A DNA stretch of 64,000 nucleotides from assembly GCA_902789175.1 (NCBI GenBank), contig CADANF010000006.1, positions 1-64,000 of the forward strand, given 5' to 3'. The first letter of the stretch is position 1. Every line of letters begins with the position of its first letter. The notes beneath the pieces are model-generated. The model made no database searches. It saw only the letters and a list, made by a program, of their open reading frames with translations, and was not told where the DNA came from. The position numbers and the translations under genes are program-made. The DNA comes from an uncultured Lachnospiraceae bacterium. Its GTDB lineage: Bacteria; Bacillota; Clostridia; Lachnospirales; Lachnospiraceae. Positions 45,042-54,000 of this stretch are shown here, in pieces.

Positions 45042-47126
45042 TTATTTATCGTAATTTTCATAAATCAACTTATTGGTACGAGACAGCTCATGATCGTCTT
45101 TATCAATCTGACCAACAACAATTTCTGTTCCGCTCTCTACATCACCTTTAAGGTCTGATGAAACAACTCGGATAGTAGTTTTATCTATATATTCTGTAGT
45201 CTGTCGCTTACCATTGATAATGACCACCGAATAAGGAGTAAAATTTTCTCCCATTACAGTAAGTCCGAGATCATTATAAACAGCATCATTTATAACTATC
45301 TTATACTTACTTAATCCCATGGTCATATCTACTCTCTTATATTCTGGAATATAATCATAGATATATTTATCACCATAAAGCATATCATACTGCAGGAATT
45401 GCATAGCATAATCATAATCTGAAGTATCATCTTCATGATAAAGCTTCTGATGCATTAATTCTGCAACTCCCTTACGTTTTCTCATAAGAGAAAGAAGTCT
45501 GTCAGGGAATTCATAAGCTATCAGATCTTTATCATTTCCTTTTTTAGTAATACCAATATTATTAATTATCACATATTCTGTCTGATCATCATTTCCAACG
45601 CTTATCTCTCCATCGGAGAATGTAAGAGCCGGAATATGATCTCCATAAAGCACCAGCACATAAGGACGCCCTCTGTCATCGAGGCGCTGTTTTAGTTCAG
45701 CAATATCCTGATCCATCTCATAAGTCTGATTTACAAAATAACCAAACTGATTTGTAAGTTCAGGGTCACCATCATCACGTGTTAATTTTACATGTTCTTC
45801 GCATTTAAGCTCATCCTTAGGATATCTTCCATGCCCCTGAACTGATACACAGAAGATAAAATCCTTGGTTCTTGTAGAATCCAGAGTCTTCATTATCTCT
45901 GAAACAAGTACTTCATCCTTAGCCCATCCTGTTTCAGTAAATGTTGGATCTATCATATATTCAAGGGAAGTAAATGAATCGAATCCCATATTGGCATAAG
46001 TCTCATCTCTCGAATAGAATTTTGCCTTATTATTATGCATTGCATGAGTTGCATAACCATAATCTGAAAATATATATGCAAGAGATTCTATCGGTGTAGA
46101 AGTAAGCACCGTCTTATAAGGATATTCACCTGCACCAAAGATCTTAGACTTCATACCTGTAAGCATCTCAAATTCAGTATTTGCAGTTCCGGATCCTACA
46201 GCAGGAACTGTAAGATAACCTGATGGATATTCCTCTTTAAACTTATTAAAGTTTGCAATAGGATCTATATCAGTATGCATATCATTTGTACGGTTAATAT
46301 CAAAGAAAGATTCCAACTGGATGATTATCACATCCGGCCTTTGAGTAACAGGGATACTCTGATCATTATCAACAATCTTTGAATATAATTCCCTGGCTGT
46401 ATCCTCGTTATAATTATCAGGCTTTGATACCCCGTTATCGATGATACTATTGGTAAAACAATATACAAAACCATAATCACTATATGCAGAAGGAAGATTT
46501 GCAAATGCATCTGAAATAAGCTTTGTCTTGATTCCAAGGATAGTCATAACATAAACCGCAAGGAATGAAACAAGACATACGATAACATTTGCAATAAAAT
46601 GTATATTTCCTTTCTTAACCTTTGGTATCTTAACAAATGCGATCACAATAAGTACAACAGCAAGTCCTAATGCAACAAATAATAGTATCTGCTGAAATGG
46701 ATTAAAATAAATGTCCAGCATACTGAACACATCCGATACCATCAAAAGATCGATAGCTGAGAAAGGAGTGATCCTGTATCCAAGAACAACAAAGTTTGTT
46801 ATTCCAGCTGTGATCCATAAAACAGAAATAAGAGCTAAAAGGAATGCTCTCTTTCTGAATAATAATCCTACAGTAAGAGTGAAAAAGATTATAAGAAAGT
46901 TATATAAAAAAACCAATGGGGAATTGATAACAAAAAGTCCTGCCGCTATAAGAGATCTTCTGCTAAGGGCCTCTAAAGCAAATTCCATTACAAGGCTCCA
47001 TACTGCACAAAAAACAAACCAGAATGAAGCAGGTTTCTTATATGACTCTTTTATCTTATGGTTAACCTTTTTAAATATTGTCTTCTTTTTAGTTTTTTTT
47101 TCTTCCACCTTTATTTCTTCTGCCAT
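45042..47126 (-). CDS. LTA synthase / sulfatase-family phosphoglycerol transferase with C-terminal IPT/TIG-like domain
   Basis: This 694-aa protein has a Lys/Glu-rich cytosolic N-terminus, five membrane segments (about 30-220) and an extracellular alkaline-phosphatase-superfamily domain. That domain shows VIIIQLESFFDINR, VPAVGSGTANTEFEMLTG with the likely nucleophile Thr, SVQGHGRYP and VLYGDHIPAL. The family makes lipoteichoic acid or related glycerol-phosphate polymers. About 90 residues after the catalytic domain (GENFTPYSVVIINGK) look like an IPT/TIG Ig-like fold. The frame stays open through the upstream tRNA gene; I chose the ATG at 47126 (MAEEIKVEEK), with AAGG about 14 nt upstream and a TTG two codons before as alternative. 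Its leader appears to contain tRNA-Gly and a terminator. Confidence 0.9.
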   Translation of the reverse strand: MAEEIKVEEKKTKKKTIFKKVNHKIKESYKKPASFWFVFCAVWSLVMEFALEALSRRSLIAAGLFVINSPLVFLYNFLIIFFTLTVGLLFRKRAFLLALISVLWITAGITNFVVLGYRITPFSAIDLLMVSDVFSMLDIYFNPFQQILLFVALGLAVVLIVIAFVKIPKVKKGNIHFIANVIVCLVSFLAVYVMTILGIKTKLISDAFANLPSAYSDYGFVYCFTNSIIDNGVSKPDNYNEDTARELYSKIVDNDQSIPVTQRPDVIIIQLESFFDINRTNDMHTDIDPIANFNKFKEEYPSGYLTVPAVGSGTANTEFEMLTGMKSKIFGAGEYPYKTVLTSTPIESLAYIFSDYGYATHAMHNNKAKFYSRDETYANMGFDSFTSLEYMIDPTFTETGWAKDEVLVSEIMKTLDSTRTKDFIFCVSVQGHGRYPKDELKCEEHVKLTRDDGDPELTNQFGYFVNQTYEMDQDIAELKQRLDDRGRPYVLVLYGDHIPALTFSDGEISVGNDDQTEYVIINNIGITKKGNDKDLIAYEFPDRLLSLMRKRKGVAELMHQKLYHEDDTSDYDYAMQFLQYDMLYGDKYIYDYIPEYKRVDMTMGLSKYKIVINDAVYNDLGLTVMGENFTPYSVVIINGKRQTTEYIDKTTIRVVSSDLKGDVESGTEIVVGQIDKDDHELSRTNKLIYENYDK

Positions 47127-47151
47127 CTTCAACCAAACCTTCCTATATGCG

Positions 47152-47180
47152 AAAAAAGGGACTAACAAATTAGTCCCTTT
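47152..47180 (-). terminator. Terminator between tRNA-Gly and the LTA synthase-family gene
   Basis: Eleven-bp stem AAAGGGACTAA / TTAGTCCCTTT with a 4-nt loop, followed by TTT on the minus strand. It ends only 25 nt before the next start codon. Confidence 0.88.
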
Positions 47181-47191
47181 CCTAAGTGAAG

Positions 47192-47263
47192 AGCGCGAGA
47201 CGGGAATCGAACCCGCGACCTTCTCCTTGGCAAGGAGACGCTCCACCGCTGAGCCACTCGCGC
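47192..47263 (-). tRNA. tRNA-Gly (anticodon GCC)
   Basis: Cloverleaf on the minus strand: acceptor GCGCGAG/CTCGCGC, D-stem GCTC/GAGC, anticodon stem TCTCC/GGAGA with loop TTGCCAA, T-stem GCGGG/CCCGT with loop TTCGATT. Discriminator T; CCA is not encoded. It has its own strong promoter upstream and a terminator downstream. Confidence 0.96.
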
Positions 47264-47311
47264 TTAACTTTTTTGTGTTGTCCTCAGTGCTTCTCGCTGA
47301 CGACAAAATGA

Positions 47312-47340
47312 ATAATATCACAACTCTATATATGTGTCAA
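47312..47340 (-). promoter_or_regulatory. Strong sigma-A promoter of tRNA-Gly
   Basis: The minus strand reads TTGACA, 17 nt, TATTAT, about 50 nt upstream of the mature tRNA 5' end. Confidence 0.88.
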
Positions 47341-47382
47341 CACAAATTTTCAATTTTTTTTTACAATTTTTTCTCACCCTTT

Positions 47383-47402
47383 AAAAAACGGCTTAAACCC
47401 GT
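47383..47402 (-). terminator. Weak terminator at the birA stop codon
   Basis: A short stem ACGG/CCGT with a 7-nt loop runs into TTTTTT on the minus strand and overlaps the last codons of birA. Confidence 0.4.
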
Positions 47403-48226
47403 GATTTTTCGGAGTCTATCAACCTTGAAAAATATTCTTTTTTTATCATCTCAACTTTATTTTCATTAAAAATTTTATATAACTCTTCTACAATTTCAGA
47501 AGAAATTTTTATCCTTGGAACATCACTTATATTTAAGAAGCCGATCACATCTTTATATTCATCCGGAACATCAAATTCTTTTATATTGATCCCTATCCCT
47601 ATTATCACAGTAGAGATCATTTTGCTTTCAAGATCTGATATGGCCTCAGTTAATATTCCTGCCACCTTCTTATTCTTATAGAAGATATCATTGACCCATT
47701 TAAGACCCACTTCATCCCTGATATATCTTTCTATAACTCTTTTAACAGCTACTGCTGCATAGATAGTTATAATATCTGACTCATCCTGGGAAAGCTCCCT
47801 AGAAAAGATCAGGGACATATATATTCCCTTTCCTTTCTCAGACAGAAATGACTTTCCTCCTCTTCCTCTTCCCCTGGTCTGACCATCAGAAATAATGAGG
47901 CAAGGGGCCACATTCTCATCATTTGCAAGAAGTCGCTTTGCCTCATTATTAGTAGAATCTAATGAATCATATGTAATGATATTAATATACTTTAATTCTT
48001 CCGGAAGGAAGTTTCTTATTCCTTCCTCTGATATCACATCCGAATCATTTGGGATATAATATCCTAAAGTTTTATGGCTTTCTATATTATAGCCTGCATT
48101 TTTCAGGGAATTGACCGCCTTCCAGACAGCATTCCTTGATACTTTAAATTTATCTGCCATATCCTGACCAGATATAGCTTTGCCCCTATTCTGCTCTAAT
48201 TCCCTTAAAATATCATCTTTAAGCAT
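47393..48226 (-). CDS. birA: Biotin--protein ligase / biotin repressor BirA lacking the C-terminal domain
   Basis: This 277-aa protein has an N-terminal winged helix (SGQDMADKFKVSRNAVWKAV) and the ligase core: SLDSTNNEAKRL, the biotinyl-AMP loop GRGRGGKSFLSEKGKGIYMS, and LKWVNDIFYKNKKVAGIL. It should attach biotin to carboxylase carrier domains and repress biotin genes. Family members are usually about 320-330 aa; this one stops right after the core helix (KKEYFSRLIDSEKSRV), without the small SH3-like C-terminal domain. The next 50 bases are a weak terminator and then the tRNA-Gly promoter, so no lost frame continues it. The ATG at 48226 follows AAAGG; a TTG two codons upstream is less likely. 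Confidence 0.9.
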   Translation of the reverse strand: MLKDDILRELEQNRGKAISGQDMADKFKVSRNAVWKAVNSLKNAGYNIESHKTLGYYIPNDSDVISEEGIRNFLPEELKYINIITYDSLDSTNNEAKRLLANDENVAPCLIISDGQTRGRGRGGKSFLSEKGKGIYMSLIFSRELSQDESDIITIYAAVAVKRVIERYIRDEVGLKWVNDIFYKNKKVAGILTEAISDLESKMISTVIIGIGINIKEFDVPDEYKDVIGFLNISDVPRIKISSEIVEELYKIFNENKVEMIKKEYFSRLIDSEKSRV

Positions 48227-48251
48227 CGCCAAATACCTTTGATCTTATAAT

Positions 48252-48713
48252 TTATTTGTCTAAATCTCTATCTGGAAGAAGAGCCAACTCTTCTTTAATT
48301 GTTCGAAGGACAATATGAGTCTCTGTCTTTTCTACGCCCTCATATCCCTTGATATCCTTATAAGCATTATCAAGACCTTCAGTAGTATCAGTAACAATAC
48401 GAAGAACGAAATCAAATTCACCTGTCTGATAGTAACAGGAAGCAATACTGTTATTGTCCTGAACCAGCTTAACAAATCCCTCATAATAATCAGGATGCTT
48501 AAGTGATACTTCCATAAGAGCAACCATGTTGTTGCCTAATTTTTTCTGATCGATATCAATTGTGTATCCTTTGATAAGTCCAGATGTCTCAAGCTTATGT
48601 ATTCTTTCAATTACAGCTGATACAGAAAGATTGATCTCTTCACTGATGGAAGAAGCTGTAAGTCTCGCATTGCCCTTAAGACACTTAAGTATCTTCATAT
48701 CAATATTATCCAT
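48252..48713 (-). CDS. Lrp/AsnC family transcriptional regulator
   Basis: This 153-aa protein has an N-terminal winged helix (IDMKILKCLKGNARLTASSI, then SVSAVIERIHKLETSGLI) and a RAM ligand-binding domain (YYQTGEFDFVLRI). It differs clearly from the 159-aa relative at 15.9 kb and is closer to canonical AsnC/LrpC. It has a strong ribosome site (GGAGG) and lies 19 nt upstream of birA, so the two may be co-transcribed. Targets and ligand are unknown. Confidence 0.93.
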   Translation of the reverse strand: MDNIDMKILKCLKGNARLTASSISEEINLSVSAVIERIHKLETSGLIKGYTIDIDQKKLGNNMVALMEVSLKHPDYYEGFVKLVQDNNSIASCYYQTGEFDFVLRIVTDTTEGLDNAYKDIKGYEGVEKTETHIVLRTIKEELALLPDRDLDK

Positions 48714-48734
48714 TTAAAATCCTCCAAATTCCAT

Positions 48735-48766
48735 TTAAAAACCGGTAAAGAAATATTTACCGGTTT
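48735..48766 (-). terminator. Intrinsic terminator after the 49-aa gene
   Basis: Eleven-bp stem AAACCGGTAAA / TTTACCGGTTT with a 6-nt loop, followed by TT on the minus strand (five T in a row including the arm). Confidence 0.8.
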
Positions 48767-48772
48767 AAATAA

Positions 48773-48922
48773 TTAAAATAATATATTGCTTTTTGTCTTA
48801 AGCAGTTTACCGCCTGCAACAATATTAAGAACTCCTAATGTAATTCCGATCACAATAAGAAGAATGCCGATCACAATATTATATGAGCCTGCGCCCTTCA
48901 TAACCTTATATACTCTCTCCAT
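48773..48922 (-). CDS. Small membrane protein, 49 aa
   Basis: Translation gives an N-terminal amphipathic stretch (MERVYKVMKGAGSYNIVIG), a hydrophobic core (ILLIVIGITLGVLNIVAGG) and a basic end (KLLKTKSNILF). The ATG has AAGG eight bases upstream, the codon use matches neighbours, and the gene ends just before a strong terminator. The Gly-rich single or re-entrant helix recalls short membrane peptides often found in Lachnospiraceae genomes, but I cannot name a family with certainty. It lies 26 nt downstream of pyrE and is probably the last gene of the pyrE transcript. Confidence 0.72.
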   Translation of the reverse strand: MERVYKVMKGAGSYNIVIGILLIVIGITLGVLNIVAGGKLLKTKSNILF

Positions 48923-48948
48923 AATTTATACCTTATCCTTTCGCAAAA

Positions 48949-49617
48949 TTAAGCTCCATACTGCTCATAATACGCATCAATTCGGCCTTTTATTTCATCA
49001 TCGATGATAACCTTTCCCTTATAAGGCTTATTATAAAGATGCTCAAATACTTCAGCCATAGTAACGATAGCTGTAGTCCTAAGGCCATAATTTTCTTCTA
49101 TCTCTGTAAGAGCACTCTTCTTCTCACCACGTTCCATACGATCTACAGAAACGCAAAGTCCAAGAACCGATACGTTACCCTGAGCTTTAATTATAGGAAG
49201 TGTCTCTTTAATAGATGTTCCTGCAGTAGTCACATCCTCAATAATTATAACTTTATCATTATCTGAAATAGGACTTCCAAGGAGGATGCCTGTATCACCA
49301 TGATCCTTAACTTCCTTACGGTTTGAACAGTATTTAATGTCCTTTCCATATTCCTCACTGATAGCCATTGTTGTTGCAACTGTGAGAGGAATACCCTTAT
49401 ATGCAGGTCCAAAAAGGATATCAAAATCAAGGCCAAACTTCTCATTTATTGCCTTTGCATAATACTTTCCAAGTCTGGCAAGCTGAGAACCACTTCTGTA
49501 AAAACCTGTATTTACAAAAAATGGTGTTTTTCTTCCACTTTTAGTAACAAAGTCACCGAATTTAAGTACATTACAATCGATCATAAATTCAATGAATTCT
49601 TCTTTATATCGTTCCAT
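48949..49617 (-). CDS. pyrE: Orotate phosphoribosyltransferase
   Basis: This 222-aa enzyme joins orotate and PRPP to form OMP in pyrimidine synthesis. The PRPP-binding motif VIIIEDVTTAGTSIKETLP is diagnostic; other motifs are KSGRKTPFFVNTG and FGPAYKGIPL. The start follows AGGAGG with a 10-nt spacer. No other pyr genes are adjacent, and I see no PyrR-type attenuator in its leader; a hairpin at 49649 lies between coaBC and pyrE. Confidence 0.95.
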   Translation of the reverse strand: MERYKEEFIEFMIDCNVLKFGDFVTKSGRKTPFFVNTGFYRSGSQLARLGKYYAKAINEKFGLDFDILFGPAYKGIPLTVATTMAISEEYGKDIKYCSNRKEVKDHGDTGILLGSPISDNDKVIIIEDVTTAGTSIKETLPIIKAQGNVSVLGLCVSVDRMERGEKKSALTEIEENYGLRTTAIVTMAEVFEHLYNKPYKGKVIIDDEIKGRIDAYYEQYGA

Positions 49618-49648
49618 CTCTCGCGAGTCCTCCTGAATTACTCAAAAT

Positions 49649-49678
49649 GAAGCGCATTAAATATTCTTAATGCGCTTC
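49649..49678. terminator. Terminator hairpin between coaBC and pyrE
   Basis: Twelve-bp arms GAAGCGCATTAA / TTAATGCGCTTC with a 6-nt loop. The T-run is better on the plus strand (TTTATTTTAT) than on the minus strand (ATTTTG). Confidence 0.65.
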
Positions 49679-49779
49679 TTTATTTTATCATAAATGTAAA
49701 AACTATTCAATACGCCAACTCTAAGGCAAACTATTACACCTTTTAGTGATCCGCACAAAAAACTTTCATAAACTACCTT

Positions 49780-50988
49780 TTATATTCTGGTTTCGTCCAT
49801 CATTTTCTCAATCCTGTCAAGTATTGCAGCTGAGCAATCCATTTTAGACATCATAGGAAGTTTTTCAAGGCCATCATGGGTTATAACGGTAATGACATTT
49901 GTATCCACCTTATATCCTGCTCCTGGCTCTGTAAGAAGGTTTGCACATATCATGTCACAGTTCTTCTTTTCCAGTTTCTTTGAAGAATTTTCAATAAGAT
50001 CCTTTGTTTCCATTGAAAATCCACAGATAAACTGTCCCGGTTTTTTATGTTCTCCTAAATATTTCAGAATATCCTTTGTTCTCTTAAGCTGAAGAGATGA
50101 GTCTCCATCCTGTTTTTTTATCTTATTATCAGCCACAACTGCCGGTGTATAATCAGCCACAGCCGCTGCCATGATCACAATATCAGCATCTTCACTTTCT
50201 TTTGACACAGCATTAAACATATCTTCTGCAGATTTGACCATTACGCCTTTAACACCATCAACCATAGGGATACTTACCGGACCAGAAACAAGCGTAACTT
50301 GAGCTCCTTTCATTCTGGCAACTCTGGCTAAACTATATCCCATCTTTCCTGAAGAATGATTTGTTATAAATCTCACAGGGTCAAATGCCTCTTCTGTAGG
50401 ACCTGCTGATACAACAACCTTCTTTCCTTTAAGAGTCTTCTCATAGGCAACAGCATCTAACACCTGTTCCACAAGATATTCTTCTTTAGGAAGCTTTCCT
50501 TTTCCATCATAACCACAGGCTAAATGCCCTTCTGCCGGCTCAATAATTGTATATCCAAATTTCTTAAGCTTATTTATATTATCCTGAACAATCTTATTTT
50601 CTAACATATAAACATTCATCGATGGACATATAAGTACCGGGCATCTCGCAGGAAGAACTGCCGTTGTAAGCATATCATCAGCAATACCATTTGCGATCTT
50701 ACCTACTACATCAGCAGAACAAGGTGCTATAAGAATGCAGTCTGCTGATGTTCCAAGTTCAATATGAGGAACTATGGTTTTATCTTCGTATTCATCAAAT
50801 ACATCTACGAAAACCTTATTTTTTGTCAGAATTTCTAAAGTCTCAGCTGTAATAAATTTAGTAGCATTACGTGTCATGATAACATGGACATCAGCCCCCT
50901 GCTTCACAAGCAAACTGGCAGTATTTGCCATCTTATAAGCTGCTATACCGCCTGTTATCCCAAGTAATATATTCTTTCCTTTAAGCAT
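49780..50988 (-). CDS. coaBC: Bifunctional phosphopantothenoylcysteine decarboxylase / phosphopantothenate--cysteine ligase
   Basis: This 402-aa enzyme performs two steps of coenzyme A synthesis. The N-terminal flavin-dependent decarboxylase (CoaC) has GITGGIAAYK, His75 in PHIELG, the PSMN motif (ICPSMNVYM) and Cys158 in ACGYDGKG. The C-terminal synthetase (CoaB) has VVSAGPTEEAFDPVRFITN, SSGKMGYSLA and the DNKIKKQ motif. The start follows GAGGTGATCGT. It lies 21 nt downstream of the hybrid sensor gene; a functional link is not evident. Confidence 0.96.
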   Translation of the reverse strand: MLKGKNILLGITGGIAAYKMANTASLLVKQGADVHVIMTRNATKFITAETLEILTKNKVFVDVFDEYEDKTIVPHIELGTSADCILIAPCSADVVGKIANGIADDMLTTAVLPARCPVLICPSMNVYMLENKIVQDNINKLKKFGYTIIEPAEGHLACGYDGKGKLPKEEYLVEQVLDAVAYEKTLKGKKVVVSAGPTEEAFDPVRFITNHSSGKMGYSLARVARMKGAQVTLVSGPVSIPMVDGVKGVMVKSAEDMFNAVSKESEDADIVIMAAAVADYTPAVVADNKIKKQDGDSSLQLKRTKDILKYLGEHKKPGQFICGFSMETKDLIENSSKKLEKKNCDMICANLLTEPGAGYKVDTNVITVITHDGLEKLPMMSKMDCSAAILDRIEKMMDETRI

Positions 50989-51009
50989 ACGATCACCTCG
51001 TTAATCAAT

Positions 51010-54000
51010 TTACTGTTTAAGTTCTATATAAGTAATTATAAGTTCCTTAGTAGTATCATAGTCTTCATCATTTACACTCTTAACCAATACTTCAACAAAC
51101 TCATTATCATCACCCTGATATTCATGAGAAGCAATATCTTTTACTATTTCTCTCACTTTATCATAATCTTTACCATCTACTGCTAATTGAATATTAGTAA
51201 GCTTATCAAGACTTACTATTTCTATTGGCTTTTCAGCCTTATTCTTTACTTTTGTTTCTGTATCTTTCGCACTTATATCTTCTTCTGTTTCCTTCTTTTC
51301 TAAAGATGTAAGGATTTCAGTTCTATCAGATAAAGCTCTTGAAGCATATTCTTCGTCAGATGTTCCCTGTTTTGAATCTACAAAATCCAGATAATTTCCT
51401 ACGATATCCTGAATATCTTCCAATTTCTTACAAAGCTTATCCAGATTATCTCTTACATAACTTCTATTTCCAATATTTATAGCTGCATTTATCATTGTGA
51501 TCTCTTTATAAAGATCTAAAGCTCCAATATTCTGAGCAGAAGTCCTTATATTGTGGATCCTGTTTCTAAATGCTCTATAATTTTCGGTAAACTTCTCTTT
51601 TAATTCGTCAGTTATAGTAAGATTCTGATTATAATAAGTGTCAAGGATCTTATTATAAACATCTATATTTCCGCCGATCTTTTCAAGGGTTCCAACTACA
51701 TCTATATACTGCTGAAGTGTATTTAATCCTTCGCTATATCTGGACTCACTCATATACTGAACAATATCATTGGATTTATATTTAATCATTGAAGAAGGAA
51801 GAGTCTTAACTATAGCTGTCGCAAGACTTACAATATCAAGCGGCTTAACTATAACTTCATTAAATCCATTTCTCTTTAATTCTTCAGTAGTTTCACCTAT
51901 TGCATCAACACTCATGGCGATGACCGGAACTGTCTTTGCATTATCTTTAACGATCTCTCTTATCTCTCTTAAGGCATCAAGCCCGTTCATTACAGGCATT
52001 TCAGCATCCATGAAAATGACATCATATTCATTATTCATGACCATATCAATGGCATTTATTCCACTACCTGCGATATCAACCTTCATCTCCATCTGATTTA
52101 AAACGCCGACCGCAACGGATCTGCTTAGCTCATCATCATCAACAATAAGCGCATTAACATCAGGAGTTATCATCTTTGAGGCTTCTTCCTTAGAAATTCT
52201 TTCAATGGAATTAATATCCACAGAACCGGTTACCACTTCTTCTTCAGGCTTTGACTGGATCAAAGAAATAGTAAATGTAGATCCGGCTCCATAAGTGGAA
52301 TCCACTTCTATCTGCCCATTCATTACCTCACAAAGCTTTTTAGCTATTGCAAGATTAATATTTCCGCCTGCTTTTTTCTTTTTGTTATCTCCTACAGCAT
52401 AAGGTTCGAAGATACTATCTATCTGATCAGCCTGAATACCAATACCAGTATCAGAAATGCTGAATACAAGGTTCTGCACCACTTCATTCCTGTCTTTAAT
52501 CTCATAACAGTCAACAGATAAAGTGATGGTACCTTCTTTAGTATACTTGGAAGCATTATCCATAACGATCTGAAGAAGATTCTTTATCTTTTCAAAATCA
52601 CCTACAAGAATATCCGGAATCTGGTCTCCTAAATCAACAAGAAATCTTACAGGGCGGCCTTCAAGCTGGTTAATGATATTATCACTTATATCACATACAA
52701 GAGTTGTAATTGAATAAGGAGCATTATTAGGTTTAACTCGCCCCGCTTCAAGCCTTGCTAACTGTATAGTCTCATCAACCCGATAAAGAATATTCTGACT
52801 GGTGGTAATGATATTTTGTATCTCTTCATCCTCTTCGCTGTCATGCCTTTGATTTTTTCTAAGGCTCTCCGCCAAAGTAATGATGGCATTTACAGGGATC
52901 TTAATTTCATTACTCATATTTGCAAGGAAGTCAGTTTTAGCTGTATTGGATTTTACTGCATCCTCATGCTCTTTTGAAAGTTTCTCAATCTCCTGATTCT
53001 GGCCTGCATATCTTCTCTGGAACCTGATCAATGCAACCAAAGCTGCAAACATAAGTCCGATCATGATAATCATGACCATTATCCTAACTATCCTTTTCTC
53101 AAAAAAACCATACTCTTTATAAATCTCAAAGGTGATGGTTTTTTCACTCTCTATACCATCTCCATTTTTAGCAGTAACTGTAAAAGTATAATTACCGCCA
53201 TCAAGATTTGTATAAACAGCCTGAAAAGCATCTGTACCTTTTATAGTAGTCTCCTGGCCGTCAAAGCCATCCAGCTTATATGTAGCTTTAATATTATCTC
53301 TGTTGGTATAAGAGAGCACCGAAAATGAGATTGCAACTCTCTGAGTCTTGGCAGGAATTTTTATACTTCCGCCGATCTGATCAAAATAATAAATCTTATC
53401 ATCAATATCCACCTCTGAAATAGTAAGGCGTGGAGAAGTATTATTTATCCTTAAGTCCGAATTATCAAGCATTACAATACCTGCATTTGTACAGATATAG
53501 AGCTTATGACTTTCATCAATAACAGATTTAGAATTAATAGTTATCTTCTTTCTAAGTCCATCACTCTGAGAAAGATATCTGTCCTGCAATGCTTCCGCAC
53601 TTATAAGTCTGCTTTCAGTAGTCTTAAGCACACCTTTTGATCCTATGATATAGATACTCTTTGAATCCTCTACCGTATCAATAAGGATATCATAGATATT
53701 ATTTGAAAAATCAATATTGGTTATAGCTCTTATAGAATCATTATAAAGAGAAAGGCCATTATCTGTTCCGATATATACTCCCTGTTCACCCTCTTTAAAA
53801 CAGGTTATCACATTTGAAGTAAGACCGTCCTTAGCAGTATAATTATTAACCTTGTCCCCATCTATGATATAGAGGCCTCCTCCATCAGAGCCGGCAAAGA
53901 TTCTGCCTTTTTCATCCTCATAAAGAGAAGTGATATTTGAATATACAACTCCATCCTGATAGCTATAATTCTTTATAGACTTTCCTTCAGGAGAAATGAT

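Noticed and set aside
47127-47321. N-terminal extension of the LTA synthase frame through tRNA-Gly
   Set aside because: The extra 65 codons are tRNA and terminator sequence, so the later start is preferred.
46711-47469. 252-aa plus-strand frame across tRNA-Gly
   Set aside because: It runs antisense through the LTA synthase gene, a terminator and a tRNA; there is no homology signal or ribosome site.
49618-49779. PyrR attenuator ahead of pyrE
   Set aside because: Only one symmetric hairpin is present; no competing antiterminator or anti-antiterminator pairing could be seen.
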